DNA from: Tupaia tana
Lineage: Eukaryota; Chordata; Mammalia; Scandentia; Tupaiidae
NCBI GenBank assembly: GCA_026018925.1
Contig: JAKSZU010000016.1
Span: 56,207,075 to 56,271,074, forward strand
Reading direction: 5' to 3'
DNA: 64,000 bases
Part shown: in pieces, positions 30,640 to 40,735 of the stretch
Position numbering within the stretch: the first letter of the stretch is position 1
Layout: each line of letters begins with the position of its first letter
Made by a program: the position numbers and the translations under genes
The notes under the pieces: generated by a model
What the model saw: the letters and a program-made list of their open reading frames with translations, nothing else
Database searches by the model: none
Told to the model about the DNA's origin: nothing

Positions 30640-31760
30640 TATTCACTCACTGAACCATAGGGTCCTTAATACTTAATAGTCTCCTGACTCTCCCATTGAC
30701 TTTGATGGTAAAGCCACAAACAAAATAGTCTGTGCTTGTGAAGCTTACTTTTTACTTGGGAGAAAAGACTGCAAGCACACAAACAAGTAAATATTTGTTA
30801 TCCGATGGAGGTACATTGTTAGAAGAAAAATAATTCAGGGTCTAGGAATAAGGGTGTGCTGGGATATAAATGTTAGATTCCAGAAAAGGTCTCTTTTTAA
30901 TTAATTAATTATTTTTTATAAAGATTTTTGACATAGGGTGCATGTACTCACTGAAGAGAGATAGATGGAGATAGTGAGAAGGAAAGTGAGAAATCATCCC
31001 CCGGGGTAGGGGGATGGCCATGCAGCAGTCCCTTTTCCATTTTCCTCCTGGGATTTTGGGCATGCACACATATGTGTCTGGTGTGATTTTCAAGCCATCA
31101 GGTCCAGGACTTGAACCAAGATTGGCCATGCGGGAGTTCAGTGCCTCAAATCACTATGTTACCTGCTGCTCACATCTTTTATTTATTTTTAAAATTTGTT
31201 GTAGGGCATGTGTGGTCTCTAGAAAGAGAGAGAGAGGGAGAGAGAAAGTGAGAAAGCATCTCCCAGAATGGATGGCCACCCCATAGACCCTTCTCTTCCA
31301 TTCTCCTCTTGAGATTTTAGGCATTCACACACATGTGCCTGGTTTGTTTTCTAAACCACCGGGCTTGGGACTTGAACTGTGCTATTCCTGCTCCCTTAAT
31401 CACCACACCACTGGTTGGCCCAGGAAAGGCCTCCAGAAGGTATTATTTAAGCAAAACCTTGAAGAGACAATAGGATGTAACTATCCTTAGGAGATTAGTC
31501 TACAAGGAGAGAGACTGCTAAGTTCAAATGTCCTAAGAGAGTACACTTGACCATGTTTGAGAAGCAGCATGGAAGTCCCTGGAGCAGAGTGGGAGTTAGA
31601 AGTGGTACATAGAAAGGTAGGATAAGAGTGTAGAGAAAGGGTTTTGCTGATGGAGAAGTGTCACGGATCATAAATGACCTTGTCAGTACTATAAGGACTT
31701 TGGCTTTTCCTCTAAGCGAGATGAGAGCTATGGGTGAAGGGGGGTATTAGTAGACTGACC
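30640..31760 (-). repeat. L2 LINE, antisense, split by a dimeric SINE
   Basis: Left part: 'ATTTATTCACTCACTGAACC' and 'GTGCTTGTGAAGCTTACTTTTTACTTGGGAG'. Right part after the SINEs: 'GGAAAGGCCTCCAGAAGG', 'AAACCTTGAAGAGAC', 'ACTATAAGGACTTTGGCTTTTCCTCTAAGCGAGATGAGAGC'. This is the standard antisense L2 order. Confidence 0.7.
30894..31419 (-). mobile_element. Dimeric SINE: two head-to-tail copies between one target duplication
   Basis: Two antisense copies of the older SINE type (about 30918-31172 and 31187-31419) share one pair of flanks, CCAGAAAAGGTCTC (30880-30893) and CCAGGAAAGGCCTC (31420-31433), with 12 of 14 matching. No target duplication separates the two units, so the pair may have inserted as a dimer. 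Confidence 0.65.
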
Positions 31761-31965
31761 ATTGTGTGGAGAATGGAGTGTATGGGGACAAAAGCAGATC
31801 TTTAGATGATGGACTTGGGACACTATTATCAAACATTGCAAGTCTGGATCTTAGAATTTGGTGACCAAAAACAAGCTAGGGTTGAACATAAGAGCCTGGG
31901 ATTGTTGGCATTCTTGTGTTTGAACATCCCAAGATTCTTTGCTTATGGCAGAAATTTAAGTATAT

Positions 31966-32190
31966 GTATTGCTAGGGCCCAGCAATCTGTTTCAATAAGT
32001 CCTCCAGGTGATTTGGATGTACACTTAAATAGAGAATGCTGGACCCTTCCCAGAGTTTCTGATTCTGGAGGTTTAGGGTGGGGTCCCTCAAATCTGCGTT
32101 CTTTACAAGTTCCCAGGAGGCTTCTAGGGCTGCAGCTGGTAAAGAACCACATTTTGAGAACCGCACCTCTAGTGAGAGGGAATTGCTGTG
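31966..32190 (+). repeat. MER5A-like hAT relic
   Basis: 'CAGAGTTTCTGATTCTGGAGG', 'TAGGGTGGGGTCCCTCAAATCTGCG', 'ACAAGTTCCCAGGAGGC', 'GCTGGTAAAGAACCACATTTTGAGAACCGC' follow the MER5A consensus. It explains the longest + strand ORF here, which is therefore not a gene. Confidence 0.75.
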
Positions 32191-32227
32191 TGATCCCCAA
32201 AGTTTTAACTTTCTACACTTCTGCCTT

Positions 32228-32385
32228 ACACAACAGTGGGTAGTAGCCTGGGCTCTGAGCCAAATTGTCTGGATTTGAATCCCATCTGGGCCATTTACTG
32301 TGGTGTGATCCTGAATAAGGGCACTTAGAATGGTTCCCTGCATATATAGCAAGTTGTCACTAAATGCTGGCTACTATAATATGGT
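32228..32385 (+). repeat. MIR fragment
   Basis: 'AGTAGCCTGGGCTCTGAGCC', 'GTCTGGATTTGAATCCCATCTGGGCCATTTACTG' and 'TCACTAAATGCTGGCTACTAT' follow MIR with an internal deletion. Confidence 0.75.
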
Positions 32386-32464
32386 ATGTAAGTGTAAAAT
32401 GACATGATGGAATAAAATACGAGTACTTTGCTGGATGTAAGATCTCAACAGTGGTTATTATAAA

Positions 32465-32845
32465 CAAGATCTTGTTTTGTTTTCAGGATGACCTAGAAAG
32501 TATTATTAGTTCTGTTTGCACATGGTAAAATGACTTATTCATGATCACGCAACTAGTAAGCAACAAAGGTAGATTTTGAATTTAGGTGTTTCTGCATCAC
32601 AGCCTGAGATTTACCACTGTGTGCTGCCCAGGAGCACTGGATTGGCTTTCATACAGATTCAGGTTCAAATCTGAGTCCTACAGTTTACCTTGTATGTGTG
32701 TATGCATGCATGCGCATATACGAGAGTGGGAGGGGGCAGTGAGCGAGAGTGAGAGAGATGCGAGCGTGATCATTTTGTTAACTTTAAGATCTCTGTTTGG
32801 TCATATTTTTCCATCTGTAAAATGGGAATGAAAAATACACAGGTT
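32465..32845. repeat. Two adjoining MIR fragments in opposite orientation
   Basis: An antisense MIR tract ('TATTATTAGTTCTGTTTGCAC', 'GATCACGCAACTAGTAAG') is followed from about 32600 by a sense tract ('GAGCACTGGATTGGC', 'GGTTCAAATCTGAGTCC', 'TTTTTCCATCTGTAAAATGGG'). The latter is interrupted by a TGTG/GAGAG low-complexity stretch at 32690-32765. Confidence 0.6.
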
Positions 32846-33667
32846 TCTGTACTGAGTGGAATAGGAGATGGCTTAGCATTGTTATTTTCTTTTGTGATTA
32901 GAACGGTTTCAAAGCCAAATCCAGTCAAATAGAATCTATTGATGAAATTTTTCTATAGAGTTCCTTACAAGAATGGATTTTCCTAATATGAAGCTTAAGG
33001 TGTTGAATTTTGTGTGGAGAGGATTCTTGTCATTAAGGTCTCAAGTTGGGAATAAAAAATCATGTTTTGTTTAAAAACAGCATTCTGTGTTTGGGATTTT
33101 GATTTCTTAACTCTGCAAGTTAACCTACTGTTAGAATAAAACTTTCCTAAATAAGGCATCTATATAGAGGAGTGAGGTAGGTGGGAAAGTGGGCAGGTAG
33201 AGAGACCAACATCTTTAAGTTTTAATGGGGCTAATGTAGCCTGGTTGTTTGGAAAAGATAAAAACGTTACATAAAAGTCAGGTAAAATAGTGATTGTTAT
33301 TGTCTTAAAATCTCTTATCCATGGATCAGATGTGTGGTAACCTCATCGTTTTAAAATGTGGCTATACAATTGAAAAGGCCATTGATTGGCAAATAGCTGT
33401 CACAAGGTAACAGTTTCACAGTAACAGTTTCTGGTGAAGTTCCGATTGACCCTTTACCTAATCAGCTATGTAGACACTGTAAGAGACATTCTATATTCTA
33501 AAGATACACAGTTACAAAGAAATCTAATGGACTGTAGGGGGAAGAACTATTAAAGTATAACTATGGCACTTGGATAAATAGGGGTCCCAATCATTCTGAG
33601 AATCTCTGAGAGCAGTATGATTCATGTTCTCAGAAAAAGTTGTGTTGTCAAAAGCAAGTATACAGGA
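32846..33667. other. Non-coding, unassigned sequence
   Basis: No gene or clear repeat. Contains a short direct repeat CAGTTTCACAGTAACAGTTTC near 33410 that is too small to interpret. Confidence 0.4.
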
Positions 33668-33870
33668 GCCTGACAGTGTGACACAGTGGTAAGTATAGTG
33701 CTGTCTGCAATGCTGACCCAGTCAGAGGGTTCTGGATTCCCATCTGGAGTATGCTGGACATGTGACTGCCAATGATTTAGGGCTGTCTAAAGCTGGAGAA
33801 GTAGATTGTTATGTTGAGACCCTGTCGGGGGTGCTTTCTCTTGTTGAAGGAGGAAGTAAATAAAGGAACA
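33668..33870 (+). mobile_element. Second tRNA-like SINE family, copy 1
   Basis: 'CCTGACAGTGTGACACAGTGGTAAG' (box A-like), 'GGGTTCTGGATTCCCATCTGGAG' (box B-like), 'GACATGTGACTGCC', 'TTTAGGGCTGTCTAAAGCTGGAG', CT-rich words and a tail GGAAGTAAATAAAGG. The same order recurs at 62785, and it is unlike the main family in its middle and end. Confidence 0.55.
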
Positions 33871-33944
33871 ACAAATCCAAAAAAACACATAGGCTTATTC
33901 TTACTTTTCTTTGGTCCTAGAACACTATTCTTAATTTTTTTTAA

Positions 33945-34099
33945 GAATTATTTAATTTATTTAATTATTTTATTACTAGTTTTTAATTTGACCAGAGAAG
34001 GAGGGAAAGTGAAAACGTAAAGCCTCCAGGTCTGGGACTTGAACTCTGGCAGGCCATGTGGGAGTCCAGCACCCCAACCACCATTCTACCTGCTGGCCC
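33945..34099 (-). mobile_element. Short, internally deleted SINE copy
   Basis: The GA-rich (antisense CT) part is joined straight to 'GCCTCCAGGTCTGGGACTTGAACTCTGG' and the complete head ending in GGGGCCAGCAGGTAG on the minus strand. The middle about 110-120 bases are absent, as in the copies at 2283, 53961 and 61228. Confidence 0.75.
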
Positions 34100-34261
34100 C
34101 TTTGTATCTTTTTAAAAGTAGAAATAACAACTACCAAAAAGCTATTGAAACTAAATTTTAGTGAGACAATTTGCTTCGAGGTACGTATTAAGTTATTTGA
34201 AAAAAGAAGCCATTGATATGCGCAGATACCATGTTCCCAAGTGATGAATTTATGAGAGTGG

Positions 34262-34440
34262 GGGTGGTGAGGAAGAAAGAACATGGGTCTTGGAGATACC
34301 TGATTACAAGCAGGGTTGCGTTAGATATCTCCGAGCCCCAGCTTCCCCATCTGTGAATTGACAATAATACCTGAATTGGCTGTTAGGATTATGTGACATG
34401 TCACATGCAGTGCACCTAAGCCCAACGCTTAATAAATATA
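34262..34440 (+). repeat. MIR fragment
   Basis: 'AAAGAACATGGGTCTTGGAG', 'CCCAGCTTCCCCATCTGTGAATTG', 'AATAATACCTGAATTGGCTGTTAGGATTATG' and 'CCCAACGCTTAATAAATA' follow MIR order. Confidence 0.8.
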
Positions 34441-34564
34441 GACAAGGCTGGTAGATTTCAGGCATCTGAAGATCAGCTAGGGAGCTTCAGAATGCATTTC
34501 CCACTTACAGACTCATTCCTGTGAATCCTGTTCCCCTCCCCAAACAGCTTAAAGAACTGTGATT

Positions 34565-34796
34565 CAAGAACTATGCAGTTTACCCATTTAGAGTATACAG
34601 TTGAATTTTTAGGCTATCCACTGAATTTTGCAGCCATCACTGTAGTCAATTTCAGGACATTTTTGTCACCTCAAAAAGAATCCTGTGCCTGTTAGCCATT
34701 TCTGCACCTTTCTCTATCCTCTTTCCTATCAGATACTGCGCTCTCCACCTTCTTTTCCTTCCCATCTTCTTTTCAGCTGTGGAGTATTTTGACCTA
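34565..34796 (-). repeat. Old L1 3' fragment, antisense
   Basis: 'TTTAGAGTATACAGTTGAATTTTTAGG', 'GCAGCCATCACTGTAGTCAATTTCAGGACATTTTTGTCACCTCAAAAAGAA' match the antisense L1 3' region also seen at 27945 and 51340. Confidence 0.65.
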
Positions 34797-34809
34797 CCTG
34801 TTGCTCAAT

Positions 34810-35067
34810 TTTTTTTTTTTTTTTTTTGAGAGGTTTTTCGCTATAGGGCGCGTGTGCTCGCCAGAGAGACAGAAAGTGAGAAATCACTCCCCAGGGGGGA
34901 CGGCCATATCGCAACCGTTCTCCTCCATTCTCCTCTCAGGATCTTGGGCATGCACGCACACGTGCCCTGCGTTCCTGCGTGAGTTTAAGCCACTGGGTCC
35001 AGGACTTGAACCATAGTCAACTACATGGGTATCCAACGACATAGCCATTACGTTAACTGCTGGTCCC
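34810..35067 (-). mobile_element. Young full-length Tu-III-like SINE
   Basis: Antisense copy flanked by CCTGTTGCTCAAT (34797-34809) and CCTGTCGCTCAAT (35068-35080), one mismatch in 13. Confidence 0.95.
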
Positions 35068-35080
35068 CCTGTCGCTCAAT

Positions 35081-36244
35081 CTTGTGATTGAAATTATTTG
35101 TATTTTTCTGTAAATAGCAAATTTAGTTTTACCCCTCCGAAGTATTTATTTCTTTGGGTGTTGCAGCAGCTGCTGCAGCCAACGCAGGGGCTCAACATTT
35201 TTGCACTTTGCAGCCGTTCATATGGCAGCTTTATTCAAAACCGTTCCTGCACTGCTTAAGTTATTTGTTTTATACAAAAACAGTTCTCCCTGGCTTGCGG
35301 CTTCTCTGCTGCCATGTTGACAAATGTTGCTTCTAGTGAAATACACAAAAATAAATAACAGCAAAGGAGAGGGGAGCACAGATCTAACTGAATTCATTTT
35401 GCCTCTTGAGTGCCATTCTCATTTGTTTTAAAAACCACCCTGGCATTACAGGCAGGAAAGGAGGAGGCTTGAAAATTGTAGGAAAAGAAAATGCTGTGTT
35501 TGATTCTTTGAACTGGGCTGAGCTGGCCACTTGAACAGACCACTTGGGAAGTATCTGGAATATCGGTCCTGGGGATGAAGTGTTTACAAGGAATCTGATC
35601 ACCTTGTAGATATTACAATTGTGACAGTAACACCCATTTCTATCGTCTTTAGAGTTCATTTGGTACTTTATGTTGTTTTCTCATTCTATTGATGGAACTC
35701 AAATCTAAGCCCTGCTGATGTAGTAGTAATGATTGTGGTTGGTTGGTTTCTGTTGGTGTGGCAAAGTATATATTGGGAACAGGGAAAAAGCAAAGGTGTG
35801 AAGGTGTTGGGGTTCCTGGTTTTGAGACTGAAGATCTTACACAAATTAGAAGGCACAGAAGGAGTTAACGAGTGATCTCCAGGTATTTCCACAAGCATGA
35901 TTTCATTGGGTTGTACGCAAAAGTTAGTAGTCTTATCTCCATTTACAGACTAGTGAGAAGAGAGATTGGAGGAATTATGGCACTTATTTACCAAAGGTCA
36001 CACAGAAATTAAGGAATGGAATAAGATGAAAACCCAGTGCTTCCAGAATTAGAACATGTTTGTTCCCTTTAGTAGTAAGCAGTAGACAGTATAGCTGGAA
36101 AAAATAGGGAGGGACGCTTGGAGAAATAAGCAGGGATAAAAGCTAGCAGTAGAGGCCAAAACCATTTTGCTTAGAAAAAATGTGTTGTACATTTTCTTTT
36201 TCAGTGTTTATGTATAAAATATATTTTTTTAAAAGAACCATTTT
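35081..36244. other. Non-coding sequence with a candidate conserved block
   Basis: Bases 35150-35345 are repeat-free, GC-richer and contain GCAGCAGCTGCTGCAGCC and GCAGCCGTTCATATGGCAGC (E-box-type CAGCTG and CATATG). This looks like a conserved noncoding element, but the only ORF (poly-Ala start) resembles no protein. Bases 35920-36030 are MIR-like antisense. No gene. Confidence 0.4.
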
Positions 36245-36522
36245 ATTTATTTATTCTTACTTTGCTAAAGATGTGTGTGCTTGCTGGAGACAAAAAGGGA
36301 GAGAAACAGAGAGAGAGATAGAGAGGGAAAGTGAGAAAACACCCCCCAACCCCAGAGGGGATGGCCACGCTGCAATCCTTTTCTCTTTCATTCTCCTCTC
36401 AGGATTTTGAGCATGCATGCATACATATCTGGTATATTTTCCAAGCCACTAGGTTTAGGACTTAAACTTTGCAGTTGGCCATATGGGATCCAGCTGCCTT
36501 AACTGTCACAACACCAGGCCCT
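36245..36522 (-). mobile_element. Older copy of the main SINE
   Basis: GA-rich stretch, 'CCCCCAACCCCAGAGGGG', 'CACGCTGCAATCCTTTTCTC', 'CTCCTCTCAGGATTTTGAGC', 'CCAAGCCACTAGGTTTAGGACTTAAAC', 'GTTGGCCATATGGGATCCAGC', 'TAACTGTCACAACACCAGGCCC' in antisense order. Confidence 0.8.
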
Positions 36523-37209
36523 AGAATTTAATTTTTTGTTAACTAAAAAAATCACCAAGAAAACTAAAGTGACTTACAGGTGCACATGTAGCTTTGTTTT
36601 GGTGGTTGAGCTCATCTGACCAGTTATTACTGATGAAAAAAAAAATTTCCCTCAGGTTTTCATGAATTACTTAAATATGTGTACTGGTGAGGCAGTATAT
36701 GGTCAATAATAGCCTAATTGGCTGCCCAAGCTGTGGGAAGTCTACTCCACCAGAACAAGGCTTCCATTCTGGGTATTGCACCTTGGTTCCTACCCGTTGG
36801 TTGAGTGATTTTCAGTGCTGTTTCTCTCTTAAGTCTCCTGTTCAAAATGTATTTATTTTTGTCTGTTGCTAATAGTGAATACCTGTGGGGAGATGGAGAA
36901 GCAAGGGTGAGGTGGAAGAGACTTAATTTTTCCTATATTCTTCTTTGCACTTTGCAGACTTTGTTCCATGTACTAATCTGTATGATGGAAGGTAAGGAAG
37001 AGTGTATAGGCGAGTGGAAGAAAAGAAATGTGGGTAAAAGGATGCCCCACTGGTCAAAACTACAGTCCTTTACTCATAAACTCACAGGATTGTTTCTCAG
37101 CTTATAAACTTCAGCCAAACAAATACATAGAAATAGACATGTAACAGGTGCATGTTCAGCTTGTTATATCTGCAGATGTACTGCCATGTGCCACCGCAGG
37201 AAAGTAGAG
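36523..37209. other. Non-coding, unassigned sequence
   Basis: No gene or clear repeat. Confidence 0.4.
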
Positions 37210-37690
37210 TACAGTGTTCAGGATTATGAAACCCAAACTTCCTGGGTTTGAATGCTGTCATGACTCTTAGTGGTTAGAAGTGACCTTGGACCTTACCTAG
37301 TCTTTCTGTTTCTCAGATAACTTGTTAAAATGGTGGTTATGGGACCAGCAGTTAGCGTAATGGCTATGTTGCTGGACTCCCACGTAGTCGACTGTGGTTC
37401 GCGTCCTGGACCCGGTGGCTTAAAACTCATGCTGGGCACGTGAGAGGAGAATGGAGGAGAAGGGATTGCGGCGTGACCATCCCCCTGGGGGGTGATTTCT
37501 CGCTTTCTGTCTCTCTGTCTGTCTCTGTCTGTCTCTGTCTGTCTGTGTCTGTCTGGCGAGCGCACACGCCCTATAGCGAAAACCTCTCCCAAAAAAAAAA
37601 AAAGGTGGTTATAACAACACACTAGGAGTTGGAAGGATTGTGTGTTATTTAAGCCACATAAAGTTTCTGTAACAATGCCTAGTACCTCAG
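37210..37690 (+). repeat. MIR, split by a young SINE
   Basis: 'AAACTTCCTGGGTTTGAATGCTGTC', 'GTGACCTTGGACCTTACC' and 'TTTCTGTTTCTCAGAT' lie left of the SINE. 'GAGTTGGAAGGATTGTGTG' and 'AACAATGCCTAGTACC' lie right. Confidence 0.75.
37341..37603 (+). mobile_element. Young Tu-III-like SINE with a small internal deletion
   Basis: + strand copy flanked by GGTGGTTAT at 37332-37340 and 37604-37612. It lacks about 20 bases (the GTGTGCCCAAGATCCC part) between 'GGGCACGTG' and 'AGAGGAGAATGG'. It has gained extra CTGT units in the CT-rich stretch. Confidence 0.95.
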
Positions 37691-38684
37691 TAAAAATTAA
37701 ATTATTTTATTGTGATAAATCATAGAAATGATAAAAATCATAGGTTCTGATTTGCCTCATTTACCTCTTTGACCCTTTCTTCACTGTGTGCCAGATTCCC
37801 CCTTCTCAGATGCCCAGCTAGTACTCCTCACTCGCTAAGGAGCCCTTGCTCTGAGTATAGCAGGACTGGCACTGGCTCCTTGGAGTGTTAAAGCAGGATG
37901 TTTGGACCACAGGGAGAGTGAGCAGGCTGGGGTGGGCCCTGGTTCTCTGCAGAGGTGTTCGTTCTTCCAGTGGGAGGAAACACCACTTGTCAGAACACAG
38001 CTTTGGCTTGCCCAGGTTCCTGTTGTACAGATGGGGCCTGCAGTCTCACTGGGCCCCTTGTCATGGATCCAAGCCAAGGCTGTCACTTGCTGAGCCAGGA
38101 ATAATGCAGGAATTAGTCTTTTTCTTCTTTATACTAAGCACTAATCAATCTACAGTTAACTCTGTATCTAATTTCTGAACCAGATGTCATGAATAACTGC
38201 CCCCGAATGTGTTTGCCAATAAAAGGATAAGTTTAAGGCTTTTAATCAATGCTGCTTGCACTCAGTATTTAAGGTCAGAATCTTGTGTGATACTTATTTT
38301 GATCAGGATAATTGTTGGGTTAAAAAATGAATGGTTTTTTGAAATTGTGACACTCATGGTTGGCTCGTGGGTGAATCAATCTTAGAGAGGATGAAAAATT
38401 GTCAATTTTATAAGCGTTCTCTTGCTCTCTAGTTGTCCTTCAGGTCACTTATGGAAAAATATGACTTTGAGGAGATAGACAGTCTTTCTCAATAGGAAAA
38501 GAGATAGGAGACTAATAGAAGTTTCTAAGGAGTCAGTGATGGAGAAGCCCAGAGGAAATTGGAAATGAAGCTGGGTATTTTGGGCTGGAACTGTGGCTGC
38601 TCTTGTTTTAGGTAATATAAACTTGTAATTTTGTGTCCCCAGTATACTTTTCTCAAAGGAAGCCATGTTCCCTGATCAAAGATA
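37691..38684. other. Non-coding, unassigned sequence
   Basis: GC-richer around 37800-38100 with short ORFs on both strands, none resembling a known protein. No gene called. Confidence 0.4.
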
Positions 38685-38875
38685 GTGTATTGCTTAGATT
38701 AAAGCATGGAGTTTAGAAACCTCTAGGTTTTAGTTATTGGCTCCATTGAACATCCTAGGGTATATTACTTAGCCTCTTGGATCCTCAGTTTCTATAATTA
38801 TAAAATTGGGATGGTATTATTCACCACACAGTCAGAAAACTTCAGTGTGATCACTTGAAGAATAGTGTCTAGCAC
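38685..38875 (+). repeat. MIR fragment
   Basis: 'AAGCATGGAGTTTAGAAACCTC', 'TATTACTTAGCCTCTTGGATCCTCAGTTTCTATAAT', 'AAAATTGGGATGGTATTATTCACC' follow MIR. A 31-base T run (38907-38937) lies just downstream. Confidence 0.75.
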
Positions 38876-38904
38876 ATGAGGAGTGCTTGGAGGGTAGTCT
38901 CCTT

Positions 38905-38939
<35 letters not shown>

Positions 38940-39184
38940 ATGATTTGGTTGTCTCTCTACCACATATTTGTCTGGGAATATGTGCATGCGTGCAACCTAG
39001 AAATTTCCCTACTTTGTGGCAATGGGTTGGAAATTTTTCTTTTGGCTTTTCTTGGAGCATGTGTGTGCTCAGTGAGAGATGAGAGGGACGAGTCAGGAAG
39101 CCATCCAGTTCTGGAGAGTCTTAGTGGTAATTCTATTCCTTAGTGGCTTCGTGGCTGGACAGCTCTGTGTGTGGATTGGTGGAT

Positions 39185-39360
39185 CAAGGAGAAGAGGTAG
39201 GCTCTACTGCTTTGGCTATGTGAAAGTTACTAGTCTTTCCAATTTCCTCATCCATAAAATGGGGATATTGATAACTCTGGTTGTTGAGAGGGTTCAATAG
39301 GGATGATGTTTGTAAAAGGCCTTTGAAAGTGTCAGAACTCCAGGACACTATGATGGTGGC
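39185..39360 (+). repeat. MIR fragment
   Basis: 'TCTTTCCAATTTCCTCATCCATAAAATGGGGATATTG', 'GTTGTTGAGAGGGTTCAATAG' and 'GTAAAAGGCCTTTG' follow the MIR 3' half. Confidence 0.75.
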
Positions 39361-40334
39361 ATTTTCATTATCAGGAGTTGATGACACTGCTTTTTCCAAA
39401 AGTCAGCTTGCCAAATGTTAAAGGTTCAGTAAGTACTCTCTTACTCACGAATGCATGACTTCCCATCCACATTTTGAAGAGCATGTATTGATAAGGCAAG
39501 ACAGTAGTTCTGGGAGAACTGTCATTCTCTCTGAGCTCAGGTTCCAAACCTGCTGGCCTGGTTTAGGGGGGTAATTAAACTGGTGATGACAGTTGATACC
39601 ATTATAGGATTCTGCACATCACAGGTTAGTTTTCTGCTGTTCATCTGCAAACTAACAGTGGCCTGTTTCCTTTGCCTCAGCCATGTCGTCCCCTCAGTAA
39701 CCTCTAGGAAGACAGAGCCAGACTTGCTTCTTGCTGCCTGCTGTACTCTTCTATGCAGCGTACCCTTGCTCTCCTTTCCCCCCTCTGGTGTCTAAAGTAG
39801 AAGAGGAGTCTATAGAAGGTCAGGTTGCCAGGCACCTCCTTCCATGCCTTTTCTGATCCAGACCCTATTTTGTTTGGAAGAGGTGTTCATCTGGTAGAGA
39901 AGGGATGGGGATACATATAGTACATACAGATGCCCACAGTGATTATGATGAACATGGAGTGTCACAGGAGGAGGAGAAGGACAGTTAGGGAGCTGGGAAG
40001 TCAAGTTAGCTAGAGCTGACACATAAAGGCCTTTTCTATCTCTGAAGGTATTTGAGGTATTTGACTCTTTAGGATATGGATTTATTGTAGGGTGTTAAGT
40101 AGTAGGGATAGTACGTGAGATACATTTTCATCCTTCATGGCAAGATGGAAGATGAAGGATTGATAGTGAGGACACTGGGAAACAGACTATAGAAGACTGC
40201 AGCAGTATTTCAGGTTTGCGATTGTGTGGACTTATCTAGGTCATCACCAGTGCAGGTGGCAAAGAAAAGTTACAAAAGTTTCTGTGTGTGCAAAGGTAAC
40301 TGAGATTTGAGTATCTTTTGTGTTAGAAACTTTA
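39361..40334. other. Non-coding sequence, partly L2-like antisense
   Basis: No gene. Bases about 40015-40290 carry weak antisense L2 words ('GGATATGGATTTATTGTAGGG', 'GACTGCAGCAGTATTTCAGG'). Confidence 0.4.
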
Positions 40335-40735
40335 AGTATATGTGTTAGCTCATTGAATTCTCACAAGAGTACTGAGGAGTAGGTGACATTTTCACCATTT
40401 TGAAAATAAAGAAACTCAGGTTTAGAAGATAAGTAGCTTGTCTAATGTTCCTGGGCAGCTGGTAAATTGTGGTGTTGGTGTTTAAGCCTGATCACATCTA
40501 GCTCCAAGTCTTTTCTCTTCCCACTACACCACACTGTGGCCCTTAGGACATAACCCTCATATAGTGGTTTTGCATTAGCAAATAACTTTGCAAGGACTGG
40601 TCTATTAATAGTGATTTCTTTCAACATTCCCATGAGATGAGGGAACACAATTAATTGTTCAGCTGAGGGATTAGAGACATGGGAAGGTTAAATGACTTGA
40701 CAAGGTCACCCATCAGGTGGTTTGGGGGAGGACAG
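40335..40735 (-). repeat. Two antisense MIR fragments in succession
   Basis: First: 'CTCATTGAATTCTCACAAGAGTACTGAGGAG', 'AAAGAAACTCAGGTTTAGAAG', 'GGGCAGCTGGTAAATTG'. Second from about 40570: 'CAACATTCCCATGAGATGAGGG', 'AGACATGGGAAGGTTAAATGACTTGACAAGGTCACCC'. Confidence 0.7.

Noticed and set aside
31806..32243. A 145-codon + strand ORF
   Set aside because: Most of it is explained by a MER5A-like hAT relic and a MIR.
35154..35336. Short ORF starting with a poly-alanine stretch
   Set aside because: The alanines come from GCAGCAGCTGCTGCAGCC words. The frame is short and matches no protein, so the block is better viewed as noncoding.
38907..38937. Long T run as a possible retroinsertion
   Set aside because: I found no matching flanking duplication, unlike the 18223-18275 case. 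It may be a simple homopolymer expansion.
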